From NCBI GenBank assembly GCA_003344405.1, contig NOWV01000118.1:62001-126000 (forward strand): a DNA stretch of 64,000 bases, in the 5' to 3' direction. The DNA is from Trichoplax sp. H2 (lineage: Eukaryota > Placozoa > Uniplacotomia > Trichoplacea). The position numbers and the translations under genes are program-made. Below, one piece after another: positions 1 through 18,500 of the stretch. The notes beneath the pieces are model-generated. The model did no database searches. It was not told the origin of the DNA and saw only the letters and a program-made list of their open reading frames with translations. Within the stretch, counting starts at the first letter, position 1, and each line of letters begins with the position of its first letter.

Positions 1-2596
1 AAGAAAAGTGTTTTAGCATCCATTAGAATATTGACACACAAATGCGCAGATACTGATTCTATTATGTTATAAATTAATTTATAAACGTGGTTATCACATT
101 GCAAGTAAACTATTTCAACTGGAATTATTGTCGGATCTTTTAGACTTTTGATTTTTGCATGACACGGTAAAAATACTTTTTTTTTCAAGACTACATTCTC
201 CTATGATTTGTGTACCGTATGCAGTTACTACAGAATGGAACATCGATACGGTAATTTCTTATATTAGAGCAGTTGCTTACCAAGATCATCACCATCGCGT
301 CGAGCTATGGTCAAAAATAAAATATGTATTAGTATTTTCTTGTATGATGAGAATCATAGTATCTCATTCATGATGAATAGATATCGCTATTTCCTCTTCG
401 GCAATGCATTGACTCAACGTACTATAGTACAGTATTGGCAAAGGTCTTTTGTAAATTTGTTGACGGAATACTTTAACAATGTTTAGGATGAAAAGTAACG
501 GATAGCTTTTGTATCTACTGTACTGTACAGTACAGCTACAGTGAATAATATCATTACAGGAGCAAATATAGCTTCATCAGAAAGACACGCTAAATTACAG
601 TAATAGATGAATCATTAATTATTACAGCGATTAATATTCAATTAGAAACATATTATTGAATGCTGTACTTACAGCGAGGAAGAGCTTTATATTTGGCCAT
701 AGCACAAGGCAATAAGGAGGCAAGGCAAGCTGCGTATATTGATAAGAAGTAAGAATTATACATATTGCCTATGTCCATTTGATGCAAAGAAGCCTACAAA
801 GTGGCGGAATCCAAATGGAAACTACAACTCTACAATGTGCTCGATGACGTTGAATTATGAATGGATGATACTACCCAAGATTGATTCATGTCTGAAATTA
901 AATATACTTGTACTTGTACTCGTAGGCATGTTGTCTGCTAACGACTTGAGCTCTCCATTGATCATGATCATTTGAGCGAGCGTCAGCAATCGCTATTGGC
1001 TAGCTAGTGCAAGGATTGCTTTCAAGGAGAATACAGACAGTATGCACTATCTTGGCTGATGTTTTACCTTTCCATTGGAGATGGTTCATCTTAGGATAGA
1101 GTCGTAACAATATTTGCTAGTATTAAAAGGACAAACCCATCCGCTGCAAGATCGACTGTTGTTGAAGTGCTTTTCCCTTAATCGTTGGCAAAACCAACTC
1201 ATTCCCATCACTACTATACGGTGTCCAGAACAGTCCGACCTGGCACTATCCTGTACTGCGCTGCAAGTGGAGAGAGTGCGCAAAATCGGTACGACTTACC
1301 GACTGGTACCGGCGCTAGTCTACTGCGATACTGTTCATTGGTCAAGCGTCCCATTGACTCGTCCACTACCAATGTTAACCTACTGTATGATGCGCGATAG
1401 TAGCCGTTGATAGGCAATCTTGGCCGCTTTGTTTTCATGTCTAAATATTTTTTTTTTTTTTGCATGACAGGCTGATCACTGAAGATTTTCTATTTACTTA
1501 TCACAATATCTTCCGTTAGGAAGATGGCAAGCAAGTTCAATATGTACTCCATTGATATTTACAGGTAGGGTTGTGCTGTCGTTGGAGTAGGCCAAGTAGT
1601 GCGTGTCTCTTGTTTCTTTCTACAAGTGCTACAGTATCCATATCCATTCAAGGTTACAAGGATGGCCGAATAGGCGTTTTTCTTGTAAATTGATCAATTG
1701 TCTGCATACTTGATCAAATTGCCGTAAAAAAGAAATACCGTGTGCTGTTGTAACCATGATAATCATGTGCAATGCAGTCTGTATCATTACTGAATTGGCT
1801 TTTGCTACGTGATTCTTGTAACAATAGTTTAATCAAGGCGTAGACTGGATTATCATTCTCATTCTTCTTCTTTTTTCTATTTCTGTACTCGTACTGGATA
1901 TCGTTTCTGCCGTTCAATCAATGCAATCGGTTTAAATCATCGGTTTAATGATGTTATGATGATTGGATGAAAATCATTTAAACTGCTCCTCTTGTGCACT
2001 TTACTCACTACAGTATAGCAAAAGACATGGTGCATTCAAGTATTTGCTTCTATCTTGGTCACCATGTCATGAACAAGTGAATAAAGTTGGACATGTTGGT
2101 CGAAGAAGCGATGACGAAAAAGAATTTTTGATTTGCAGACAATACCCCGCAGTACTATGGATATTTGTTACTGTTTGCAACAAGAGATCGACAGCGCTAT
2201 GGCGATACTTGTTCCTTACGTCCGATGACTACGATAGACTGTACTATGGCGTTGTGTATGCAAATAGAGCGGCAAAGGACATGCTCTCCATAGATCGGGT
2301 TCATCTTACTGTCAAGTAGGTCACATTGCTACAATATGCAACACTTACCGTAAGCAAATAACATTAGCTGTGAGTATGCCATAATTGTGGAATGTTGGAG
2401 TCAATTTTGCCACTGGCTCTGGTTGGTGTTTTGGCGTCAATAGGACGAGCGATCTAGTTATCCAATGGAGACAAAAGTAGCATTGATATTGACACTAGCA
2501 TAATTGTCCATTCAAGTCAAAAAGATGACAAAATAGAGCAGTAGACACAATATACATGGATAGTGGTTGCTTACCAGTTGGCTACTAGCTTGTGTG
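1..2596. other. Region without a recognised gene; one possible orphan exon
   Basis: Several open frames of 60-118 codons occur on both strands (for example 1114-1410 and 1963-2319 on +), but none shows a domain I recognise and overlapping frames are equally open, so I do not call them. A short splice-like unit lies at 675-748 and is listed separately. TACAG/CTGTA motifs already appear at about 516-540 and increase towards the right end. Confidence 0.5.
675..748 (+). other. Possible orphan internal exon
   Basis: An acceptor-like CTTACAG precedes 675 and a donor-like GTAAGA follows 748. Of the three frames only one is open through the 74 nt; it reads RGRALYLAIAQG followed by NKEARQAAYIDK, an Ala-rich helical-looking segment. 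A loosely similar run (LAIQAPKQARQAI) occurs in an open frame near 5,985-6,030 on the same strand. I do not recognise a family and see no neighbouring exon that completes a gene. It could be a gene remnant or a chance match to splice consensus. Confidence 0.2.
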
Positions 2597-3704
2597 AGAA
2601 AGTTGGTTTATTTTGGCAAGTTTTTCCAGGCCTACATGAATCCAGATGAGTCCAATAACAACTAGCTGCAAGCCAGCGGCGACTATTTCTCGATGTCGGG
2701 TATGGGTGGATGTGGTCACTGCGATCAGCGTACTGTACTCTACAGTATATCGATTGATACTGTCCGTGTTGTGAAAACTTGCTCCAGTACAGTCCATTGT
2801 ACTGTACAGCGGCGACTCCTTGGATGTTCACTGTAGCGTGTACACTGTAAACGTACAGTACAGTACAGTATACTGTACTGCAAACGTGAGATCAGTTCGG
2901 TTCAATCTCTTTATGATCTACTGTACACTGTACAGTACAGTACAGTACGACAGTACAGTACAGTACAGTACAGTACAGCACTGTACCGTACTGTACACTC
3001 AATGCACTGTACTCTACTGTACTGTACTTTGCACTGATCATGAGCGTGCGCACTGTACTGTAACGGACAGGACAGAGAAGTGGTGGGGGAAAAAAGGCTT
3101 TACAGTACAGTATTTCCTTCAATGGATTGGATTGATTGACTGGGCAGCAACCTACTTGTAACAGGATAGTGTATGATGCCTGCCAAAGTGTTGTAAAATG
3201 CAGTATGCTGAATGAAGAATGCTGCTGATGATTGTATTCAATATATTTGTAATAAACCAAGGCAAAAATAAGAATTCAATTCTACTGGATATGATGATCA
3301 ACAACTTGAAATCAACAATACAGTACAGTACAGTACACAAAGGCACAACACCACCATCTCTCTTGACATTGTATTGTAGATGCCAAGATAAACACTGTAC
3401 AGTACAGTACAGTACTGTACTGTACTGTACTGGTCTGAGAAAGGTTCGGTTGGGTTCAATACCTTGATGGTCTAGACTCTAGATGTACTGTACACTGTAG
3501 TCCCTGTCCACATCCATGTCAGCACTACAGTATACTGTACAGTACATACTACGATCGTACTCTGTACAGTTGTCCGTCTGTTCGCTACTAGGTCCCAATC
3601 GTCATTTTACCCCTGAGAGAAAGTAAAATGGCAGTCAAAATGAGTGATGCACGACACACATTGACTGCTTTCATCATTTTTATTGACAGAGGATTGAATG
3701 GTTG
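2597..3704. repeat. Left copy of a duplicated flank around gap 1
   Basis: This 1.1 kb segment runs from AGAAAGTTGGTTTATTTT to GGATTGAATGGTTG and is almost repeated at 3725-4722. Differences are mainly in the number of TACAG/CTGTA units plus scattered substitutions. The copy ends exactly at the N run and the other copy begins exactly after it, as expected for two unmerged overlapping contig ends or two haplotypes. Confidence 0.85.
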
Positions 3705-3724
3705 NNNNNNNNNNNNNNNNNNNN
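3705..3724. other. Assembly gap (20 N)
   Basis: Exactly twenty N characters. The flanks are near-identical in direct orientation, so the placeholder probably does not represent missing sequence but a failed join. Confidence 0.98.
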
Positions 3725-4722
3725 AGAAAGTTGGTTTATTTTGGCAAGTTTTTCCAGGTCTACATGAATCCAGATGAGTCCAATAACAACTCGCTGCAAG
3801 CCAGCGGCGACTATTTCTCGATGTCGGGTATGGGTGGATGTGGTCACTGCGATCAGCGTACTGTACTCTATATCGATTGATACTGTCCGTGTTGTGAAAA
3901 CTTGCTGCAGTACAGTCCATTGTACTGTACAGCGGCGACTCCTTGGATGTTCACTGTAGGGTGTACTGTACACTGTAAACGTACAGTACAGTACGTACTG
4001 TATACAGTACAGTACGACAGTACAGCACTGTACTGTACACTCAATGCATTGTACTCTACTTTGCACTGATCATGAGCGTGCGCACTGTACTGTAACGGAC
4101 AGGACAGAGAAGTGGTGGGGGGAAAAAAGGCTTTACAGTACAGTGTACTGTACTAGTACAGTATTTCCTTCAAAGGATTGGATTGATTGACTGGGCAGCA
4201 ACCTACAGTACTTGTAACAGGATAGTATATGATGCCTGTCAAAGTGTTGTAAAATGCAGTATGCTGAATGAAGAATGCTGCTGATGATTGTATTCAATAT
4301 ATTTGTAATAAACCAAGGCAAAAATAAGAATTCAATTCTACTGGATATGATGATCAACAACTTGATATCAACAATACTGTACACAAAGGCACAACACCAC
4401 CATCTCTCTTGACATTGTATTGTAGATGCCAAGATAAACACACTGTACTGTACTGGTCTGAGAAAGGTTCGGTTGGGTTCAATACCTTGATGGTCTAGAC
4501 TCTAGATGTACACTGTAGTCCCTGTCCACATCCATGTCAGCACTACAGTACAGTATACTGTACATACTACGATCGTACTCTGTACAGTTGTCCGTCTGTT
4601 CGCTACTAGGTCCCAATCGTCATTTTACCCTTGAGAGAAAGTAAAATGGCAGTCAAAATGAGTGATGCACGACACACATTGACTGCTGTCATCATTTTTA
4701 TTGACAGAGGATTGAATGGTTG
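3725..4722. repeat. Right copy of the duplicated flank around gap 1
   Basis: Direct repeat of 2597-3704, about 110 bp shorter because several TACAG/CTGTA runs are contracted. Unique sequence resumes after 4722. Confidence 0.85.
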
Positions 4723-5399
4723 GTTTAAAAGGTTTCTTTCATCTCAACGTCCTCTCTTTGGATTCATTAAAAGGGTCTCTGCCCATCGTGGAACCCCTCC
4801 CTGCGCTGGTGAAGATTCGGCGTCCTTGTTTACTACTGTACTGTACTGTACAGTATGGACAGTCCAGTGCTGTCTGCGGTACAGTACAGTACAACCACAA
4901 CACCGTCCTGTACTGTAGTAGTAAAATCATCAACATGATCGATCATCGATGCCACCCAGAGCGATTTGCTCTTTCCTCGAGTGTTGACTGTAAGGGCAAG
5001 GAAAAGAAAATAGGAATAATATTTTTTCTAGCGCTTTCAATCATAGACTGCATCATGTGTAGTGTAGCGCCAACAGTGCTTAAACGGAGCAGTATCGGTC
5101 AGTATGGTGAAGAAGAAACGGTCAGAGCAGAACTGATGTCAGCGAACTCGAAGCCATTGCATGGCTTTACGGTAACTACATGACCGGTGTCCGCTGTATC
5201 ACTGTACTGTACAGTGTACAGTGTACAGTACGTAGCCTAGTCCACTCTGACTACCTATCGTATCATCATGCTACCGGACCGGACCGGAACGGCCAGTCTC
5301 GTCCGCAGTACGTTACGGTACCATTTGGCTCCGTTGATTGACTGTAGGAGTGTAGGCTGACCGTTACCGTTGGTCAACTCACCACGGCGTGGAGGACCG

Positions 5400-5940
5400 T
5401 TGACGCATTTGCAGTACTAGACGTTGGTATTGTACACTGTACTGTAGAGTCCACTGTCTTACAGTACTGTACTGTAACGCATTTGTACTAGACGTTGGTA
5501 TTGTACAGTATGTACTGTACAGTACTGTAGAGTCCACTGTCTTACAGTACAGTACTGTACTGTACTAGAGTCCCTGTCTTATAGTACTGTACTGTACTGT
5601 ACTGTAACGCATTTGAAGTACAGTACTGTACTGTACAGTACAGTACTAGACGTTGGTATTGTACAGTGTACTGTAGAGTCCACTGTCTTACAGTACTGTA
5701 CTACAGTCCCTGTCTTACAGTACAGTACAGTGTACTGTACTAGAGTCCCCTGTCGTGTCGTACTGTACTGTACTGTACAGTACGAGAGTCCCCCGACGTT
5801 GGTACTGTACAGTACTACAATCCCCTGTACTGTAGAGTCCCTGTCTTACAGTACTGTACTGTACAGTACTGTATTGTACTGTACCAGGGTCGACTGTCAT
5901 GCCCTACAGTACAGTACAGTACAGTCCCCCCCCCAAGTTG
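5400..5940. repeat. Degenerate tandem array built on TACAG blocks
   Basis: A longer unit containing AGACGTTGGTATTGTAC, then TAGAGTCCACTGTCTTACAG, then ACGCATTTG recurs near 5,420, 5,490 and 5,645, with shortened forms near 5,795 and 5,930. Units are separated by TACAG/CTGTA runs of different lengths, so the period varies from about 70 to 155 bp. Confidence 0.7.
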
Positions 5941-5945
5941 GTACT

Positions 5946-8062
5946 GTACTACAGTGCGATCGCCGCCTACAACCACTGGCTATCCAGGCACCAAAGCAAG
6001 CGCGTCAAGCGATACTGGTGGGTGAAGCGAGTGACGTTGAGTCTTCTTTCTTCCAAGCTCTTCAAGCTCTTAATTGATTTCCAATTCAATTCCGCCGTGG
6101 CAACCATCGCAAAAATCAATTCTTCCATCTTTCTTGGTGTCTATTTGCTGGGAAAAATTGCATCGATTTTATCGTTGATGATCCAGTGGTGAGTGATTGC
6201 ACTAATATAGTATCCATTGATTGGCCAGGCCAAGAGGAACTATCCTAAGCATCATAGCCATCATCCAATCTGCAGGCCTACGTCTTGGTCCTGCTTGTTT
6301 GTTTGCAAGAGGATCATTTTCAATCCAAAGTCAATCAAACACATTTGGATTAAGCGATCGAGGTATCCAATCGTTCAGCTTGACATCATCTTCATCTTTT
6401 TCAATTTCCACTTGGCTAAGGTAATACAGGAAGAAGAGAGACAGATAAAATTGACCAAAGTCTGCTTGGGAGAATCTTCCATTACCGTCGTTGGAGAAAC
6501 CATCGATCCAGTTCCATTTACAACGTTCTACTCCACTTGTAGGATACGGTAATCCATTGCAGAGTAGACTTCTTTTTTCTTTTTTTTTCTACTGTACTCG
6601 ATCCTTTTGCCAGGAGAATATATTATTCCCTCCCCATGCCTACTTCCAATTCATGTTGATACAAGACCATCATCAATTTTTTCTCCCCTTCTTGATGGTC
6701 ATTGCAACATCATTCAATTCACCAACATCCAATCATCATCAACTTCCTTTCGCTTTTTATGTCGCTACGCTAAAAGATCATCCTAACCAGTGGAATGGAA
6801 GAAAATCAACAACTGCCATCAGACTGGCGATGCTTTCACTCATCAAGTCATCACTGCAATCACTTTGTCTTGTCTTGATTTGATCATCAAGCATTGACTC
6901 AGTGCAACCACAAATCTTCCAATACTTGTTCAATTTAATAGCATCCAGCAAGAACGGATCGTTTCCCCTTCTCCAATTCTACCTTTTCAATATTCCAATC
7001 ATCCATGGAGAAGTTAGTCTAGGTGTAAAATACTCGTAGCATTGCAACAAATCATCCCATTTCTCATCACCACAGGCCACCAACTTGCCTTACCTGTAGA
7101 TCCATTTCCATACTTGCTTGATCATTGAATCAGCTTCGATCAGCCTTATTATACGCCACCAATGACAATGAGTCTAACCTAAGCTATAGTAAGTTTGGGG
7201 GAAAAGCCATTTTCTCATTTCTTGTATTTTAAGACACTTTTTGAATTCAACTGATCGATACAGTCGATCAATAAGTTCATGCCATTGAAGAACGGCTGTA
7301 CTTTATTTTTTCCTGTTCTTACCGCATTATTTTCACAAAAAGAATCGGAAGGAAAGTCGAGTAGACTACAGCTTTACCGGTAGGATGAGTAGTCAGTGAG
7401 TGGCTATCCTTTTCATTTTGTCAATCATTTTATCATATCGTTGAAGAATGAAAAATAGCCATGGCTATTTTCCATCACCCTACAAACGTCTTGTTAATCA
7501 TACCCAACCAACCAGTAGAGAGATGATCGCTTTGCAAATTGCAACAAACTAATTCAAGTTCTCATCGTGCCGACAGGATGATGTACAGTGTTAATCGCTA
7601 GAGTAATACTATGGCCAGTATTACTCTAGCGTTGTATAATGAACTTTCTAGCTTCATTAAAATATCCTAATCCGGTATTATGGCCTTTCGTAATGCGCCA
7701 TCGATGGACAGTCATTCAGCCATCGCATATGTTGCTATAGGCTTGCGATCAATACATTGGGGATAGTGTTTTCAACGTGGATCGTCTACAGCAAGAATCA
7801 AGCTAGAATGTAGACTATTCCAACATGCAAAAGTAATCTTGTCCACCTAGTAATCACCATGTTGCATACAGTTGAATAAACGGCTACATTGGTCAACATC
7901 TGTGCCTCCTAGTCGATGCTACTTAAATCCATTGAAAACTACCCTACATCATTCTAGACTTAATAATTTATTGATGCTTTCTATTCCGTTGTAAAGTCAA
8001 GAGGACAATGTAAACTGATGTTAATGCTATATCAATAATAATAATACTTTATATTATTACAG
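5946..8062. other. Spacer upstream of PKN, no gene recognised
   Basis: Contains open frames of up to about 130 codons (6491-6883) rich in simple CATCAT/CAATTT-type sequence with no domain that I can identify. The end probably includes the PKN promoter and an untranslated first exon, because the first coding exon is preceded by an acceptor-like TTATTACAG. Confidence 0.4.
7596..7631. repeat. Perfect 15-bp inverted repeat
   Basis: CGCTAGAGTAATACT at 7596-7610 is followed by a 6-nt loop ATGGCC and by the exact reverse complement at 7617-7631. It lies about 440 bp upstream of the first PKN coding exon. It could be a hairpin or a dyad binding site; it has no matching partner that I noticed. Confidence 0.85.
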
Positions 8063-8071
8063 GCAGCCAAA

Positions 8072-15525
<7,454 letters not shown>

Positions 15526-15584
15526 GAAAGGAATTCAATTTTATTTTACTTTTGACTATAAGAAGCAAACATGGATAGATTTTA

Positions 15585-15590
15585 ATTAAA
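15585..15590 (+). terminator. Candidate polyadenylation signal for PKN
   Basis: ATTAAA, a common variant of AATAAA, lies 60 nt downstream of the PKN stop codon. Such hexamers are frequent by chance in DNA this AT-rich. Confidence 0.3.
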
Positions 15591-18500
15591 GACAGTAAGC
15601 AATGTATAAAAAGATGCCTGGTAGACTTTAATATGTACTGTTGTGCACAATATTTATGTACAAAGTTATGTTCTTGTATCGCTATGTATAGGAAGCGATA
15701 AATAATTTTTAGGTAATTAAAATAGTTTGTCGTAAACTGTGTTAGTTTTCACTATAAACAAAATCATTGTTGTCATACCTAAGATTTATATCCATCCATA
15801 AATGCATCAATCTGACACAAGAGCATTTTGACCATGGTCGTATCGCGATTTATATTGGAGAAATAATTAGGATATAGTTTCTAAAATTATAATGAGCACC
15901 TTTGCACATTATTTGAAATTACAAATTATCTAAATTTTAAATTTTTGATGCCTAGATAGATGGCTTGTACAGAATGTGACTTTTATCGTGACTTTTTATT
16001 GTATGAAGTCTTTTTAGAACTTACAGTTTGTGAACTAGGCATACGAACTCAATACTGTAAAAAAACGCATGCCAGGTGTGTGCGCTTTTAGTTGTTATTT
16101 CTTGCAGTGTAAAGTATAACCGAATGCCAACGATATTTTGGCTTTTTCAGACTTTTGTTCTTATTGAGTTTTTGTGTTATATTAGTTATGAGAGATGTTT
16201 ACAGAATGAATTTGTTGTAATATTAATATTCATGAAGTGTCGCTATGGTTATCAAAGATGTAGTTAAGCAATTGCTATACTACGGTTATGCATAATTTCC
16301 ATACCGGAATATTTTTATATTAATAGGATGTACTATATTTATTTGATGACAGCAACACTCTTTAAGGCAGAAGATAGTAATCGTAACTGATAATAGAAAA
16401 TTTAAAATAAAAATACAATTCTAAGCGGTATAAAAATGTTAATGATTTATATAGTACTATTAAGGTAATGCTAGTGTAACTAAGAATATTGTATACGTTA
16501 TCGTTAAACCTTAATTATTTAATCGATTAACTGCATCATTATATATTGAAAGTAACTTTACTGTTCAATTGAGATGATAAATCTAACTTGTTATAAACTG
16601 TTACGTAGTATTAATTGGTTGGATATGTACTAATCGCTATTATGGACATTATTTTTTTTAATAAAAAATACAAATTTTATCGATATATCAACTATGCCGA
16701 GCTTGGAGATATACCGGTGATGAATAAGTACTTTAACATTTATCCAAATTCATGCTCAAAGTTGTAACATAGGGAAAATTAATGCAGCTTTCTATGCCAA
16801 ATAGCATTAATTATAATTGAGGAAATTGTGTATAGGGTCAGTTTAAAAATTTCATCATGTAGCATTTTCTATTATACTCCATAATCAGTACGTGGATAAA
16901 CATCACCATAACCGCGTTAATTATCATAACAGGCTCAATAAAGTTAATAGCATCATCTAATTGAAGCTAAGGCTTTGCTATTAACCTCTAACAAAGATAA
17001 ATGGGCAATCACGCAGATATATTTATCAATCGTGATAAATCTGAAGTACACCGACAGCAACAAGATATGTTTGCTTCAAAAATAGAGTAAAAGTTAAAGG
17101 TGTATCCCGTAATAAGCGATATATGATATCTTAGTTCCCGATCTAGAACCTTTTAATTTTACTAATTAAACGAAATTCTGCATTATCTATTAATAGCTTT
17201 GCTACATTTTACTTAAGTACAAGCACATATATCTAATAGAATCGAATCAAGAATAGAAACGATTAATATGCAGTTACATCACGAAGCTATTCTTACTTTA
17301 TCGAAGTTATTAATAAAGAATTCAAGGCTGTGACGGATTTACTACCTTTTAAATGTCTATTCTGTAGAAAATAATGCTGACTTACTGCATTTCTAAGTAC
17401 TTTAGGGCTTAGATTTTGGAATTATTCCTGATAACCTATTCAATTGCTTCAGTCATTCATTTAGCTGCAGAAAAATTTCCAGTTTATTAATTCCATGCAG
17501 TTTAAATATTATACAGGATCGTATTGATTACGAACGTTATAATATCTAAATCGCAATTTCTAGATGTAGCTATTGCCGTTGTATTTTTCAATTATGACTC
17601 ATTAATATTGCCTATTGTACTTAATTGCTTAGTTAAACTTTGTTATTATTATGGTTACTATTTTTCTTCTCCTTTTCTACCTTTCAATGAATGTATTCCT
17701 CATTCTATTACTTTTTACTTCGTTCATATATTAGTAGATTTTATTCTTTTTCTCTTACCCGATTTATAAATATCACCATTTCAGATATGAATAGCTATAA
17801 ACATAGATGCATAACATAAATTCTGGCAATAGCCATCGATTAAATGAAATGGTAAGAATAACATATTTTTTAAGAAATGAAAAATCTCAGTTAACATTCA
17901 ATTAAATAGGATTTAGTAAGCCACAGATTTATTTGATTAAAGAATAAAATTTCTAAAGAAGAACAGCAGTATTGTGCGATATCTGTGTGAATTGCAATTA
18001 ATAACATATGCCAGGTTTCCACATTATCAAGATAAAATTTTTCACCTTGGTAGTAAGATATTAATTTCGTTTGATAGGTTGTATCTTTGAAGAAATGATT
18101 GTTGAAATATAACGAAGATATAATTAATAATATGAGATGAAAGTGCGGCACTGATTGCCAATTATTCGAATGCATCTATCACTTCGATATAGTTTATGCG
18201 ATTAATTGAATAATAAAATTATCGAAACAAAGCATAAACTTAAATTTAATTCCATTTAATTTTAACATGAAAAGATAGCTGCAATGCAGCGGATTGGTGA
18301 AATTGTAATAACCTTTACTTATTTCATAATGCAACTTCCTATTAATCAGTGATGCATACGAAGATTATTATTAATTTTCTTTATATGATATACTGAGAAA
18401 TTGTATTTTATATTGACATTTTATGCATTATGTTTTATCGTAAATTGTTACAGTAATTTGGATCGAAAAAAATGATAGTCTTGACGTTATAGAAGGAGAT

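Larger units (their letters stand above)
2732..5945. repeat. Dense TACAG/CTGTA pentanucleotide field with inverted blocks
   Basis: Runs of TACAG switch repeatedly to CTGTA, so that self-complementary cores such as GTACTGTACAGTAC occur many times. The densest stretches are about 2850-3050, 3310-3430, 3990-4040, 5195-5230 and 5430-5945. Open frames here (rich in Tyr-Ser-Thr-Val or Leu-Tyr-Cys-Thr-Val) are translation artefacts of the pentamer. The sequence could form cruciforms or hairpin transcripts; function unknown. Confidence 0.9.

Noticed and set aside
1114-2319. Overlapping open frames of 70-118 codons at 1114-1410, 1214-1465 and 1963-2319
   Set aside because: No recognisable domain, both strands open in the same place, no convincing splice partners.
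2820-5900. Open frames rich in YSTVQ or LYCTVL repeats
   Set aside because: They are translations of TACAG/CTGTA runs; every frame is open on both strands and the composition follows the pentamer, so they are not genes.
6217-6883. Open frames of 111 and 130 codons
   Set aside because: Built largely on CATCAT/CAATTT simple sequence and overlapping each other; no motif seen.
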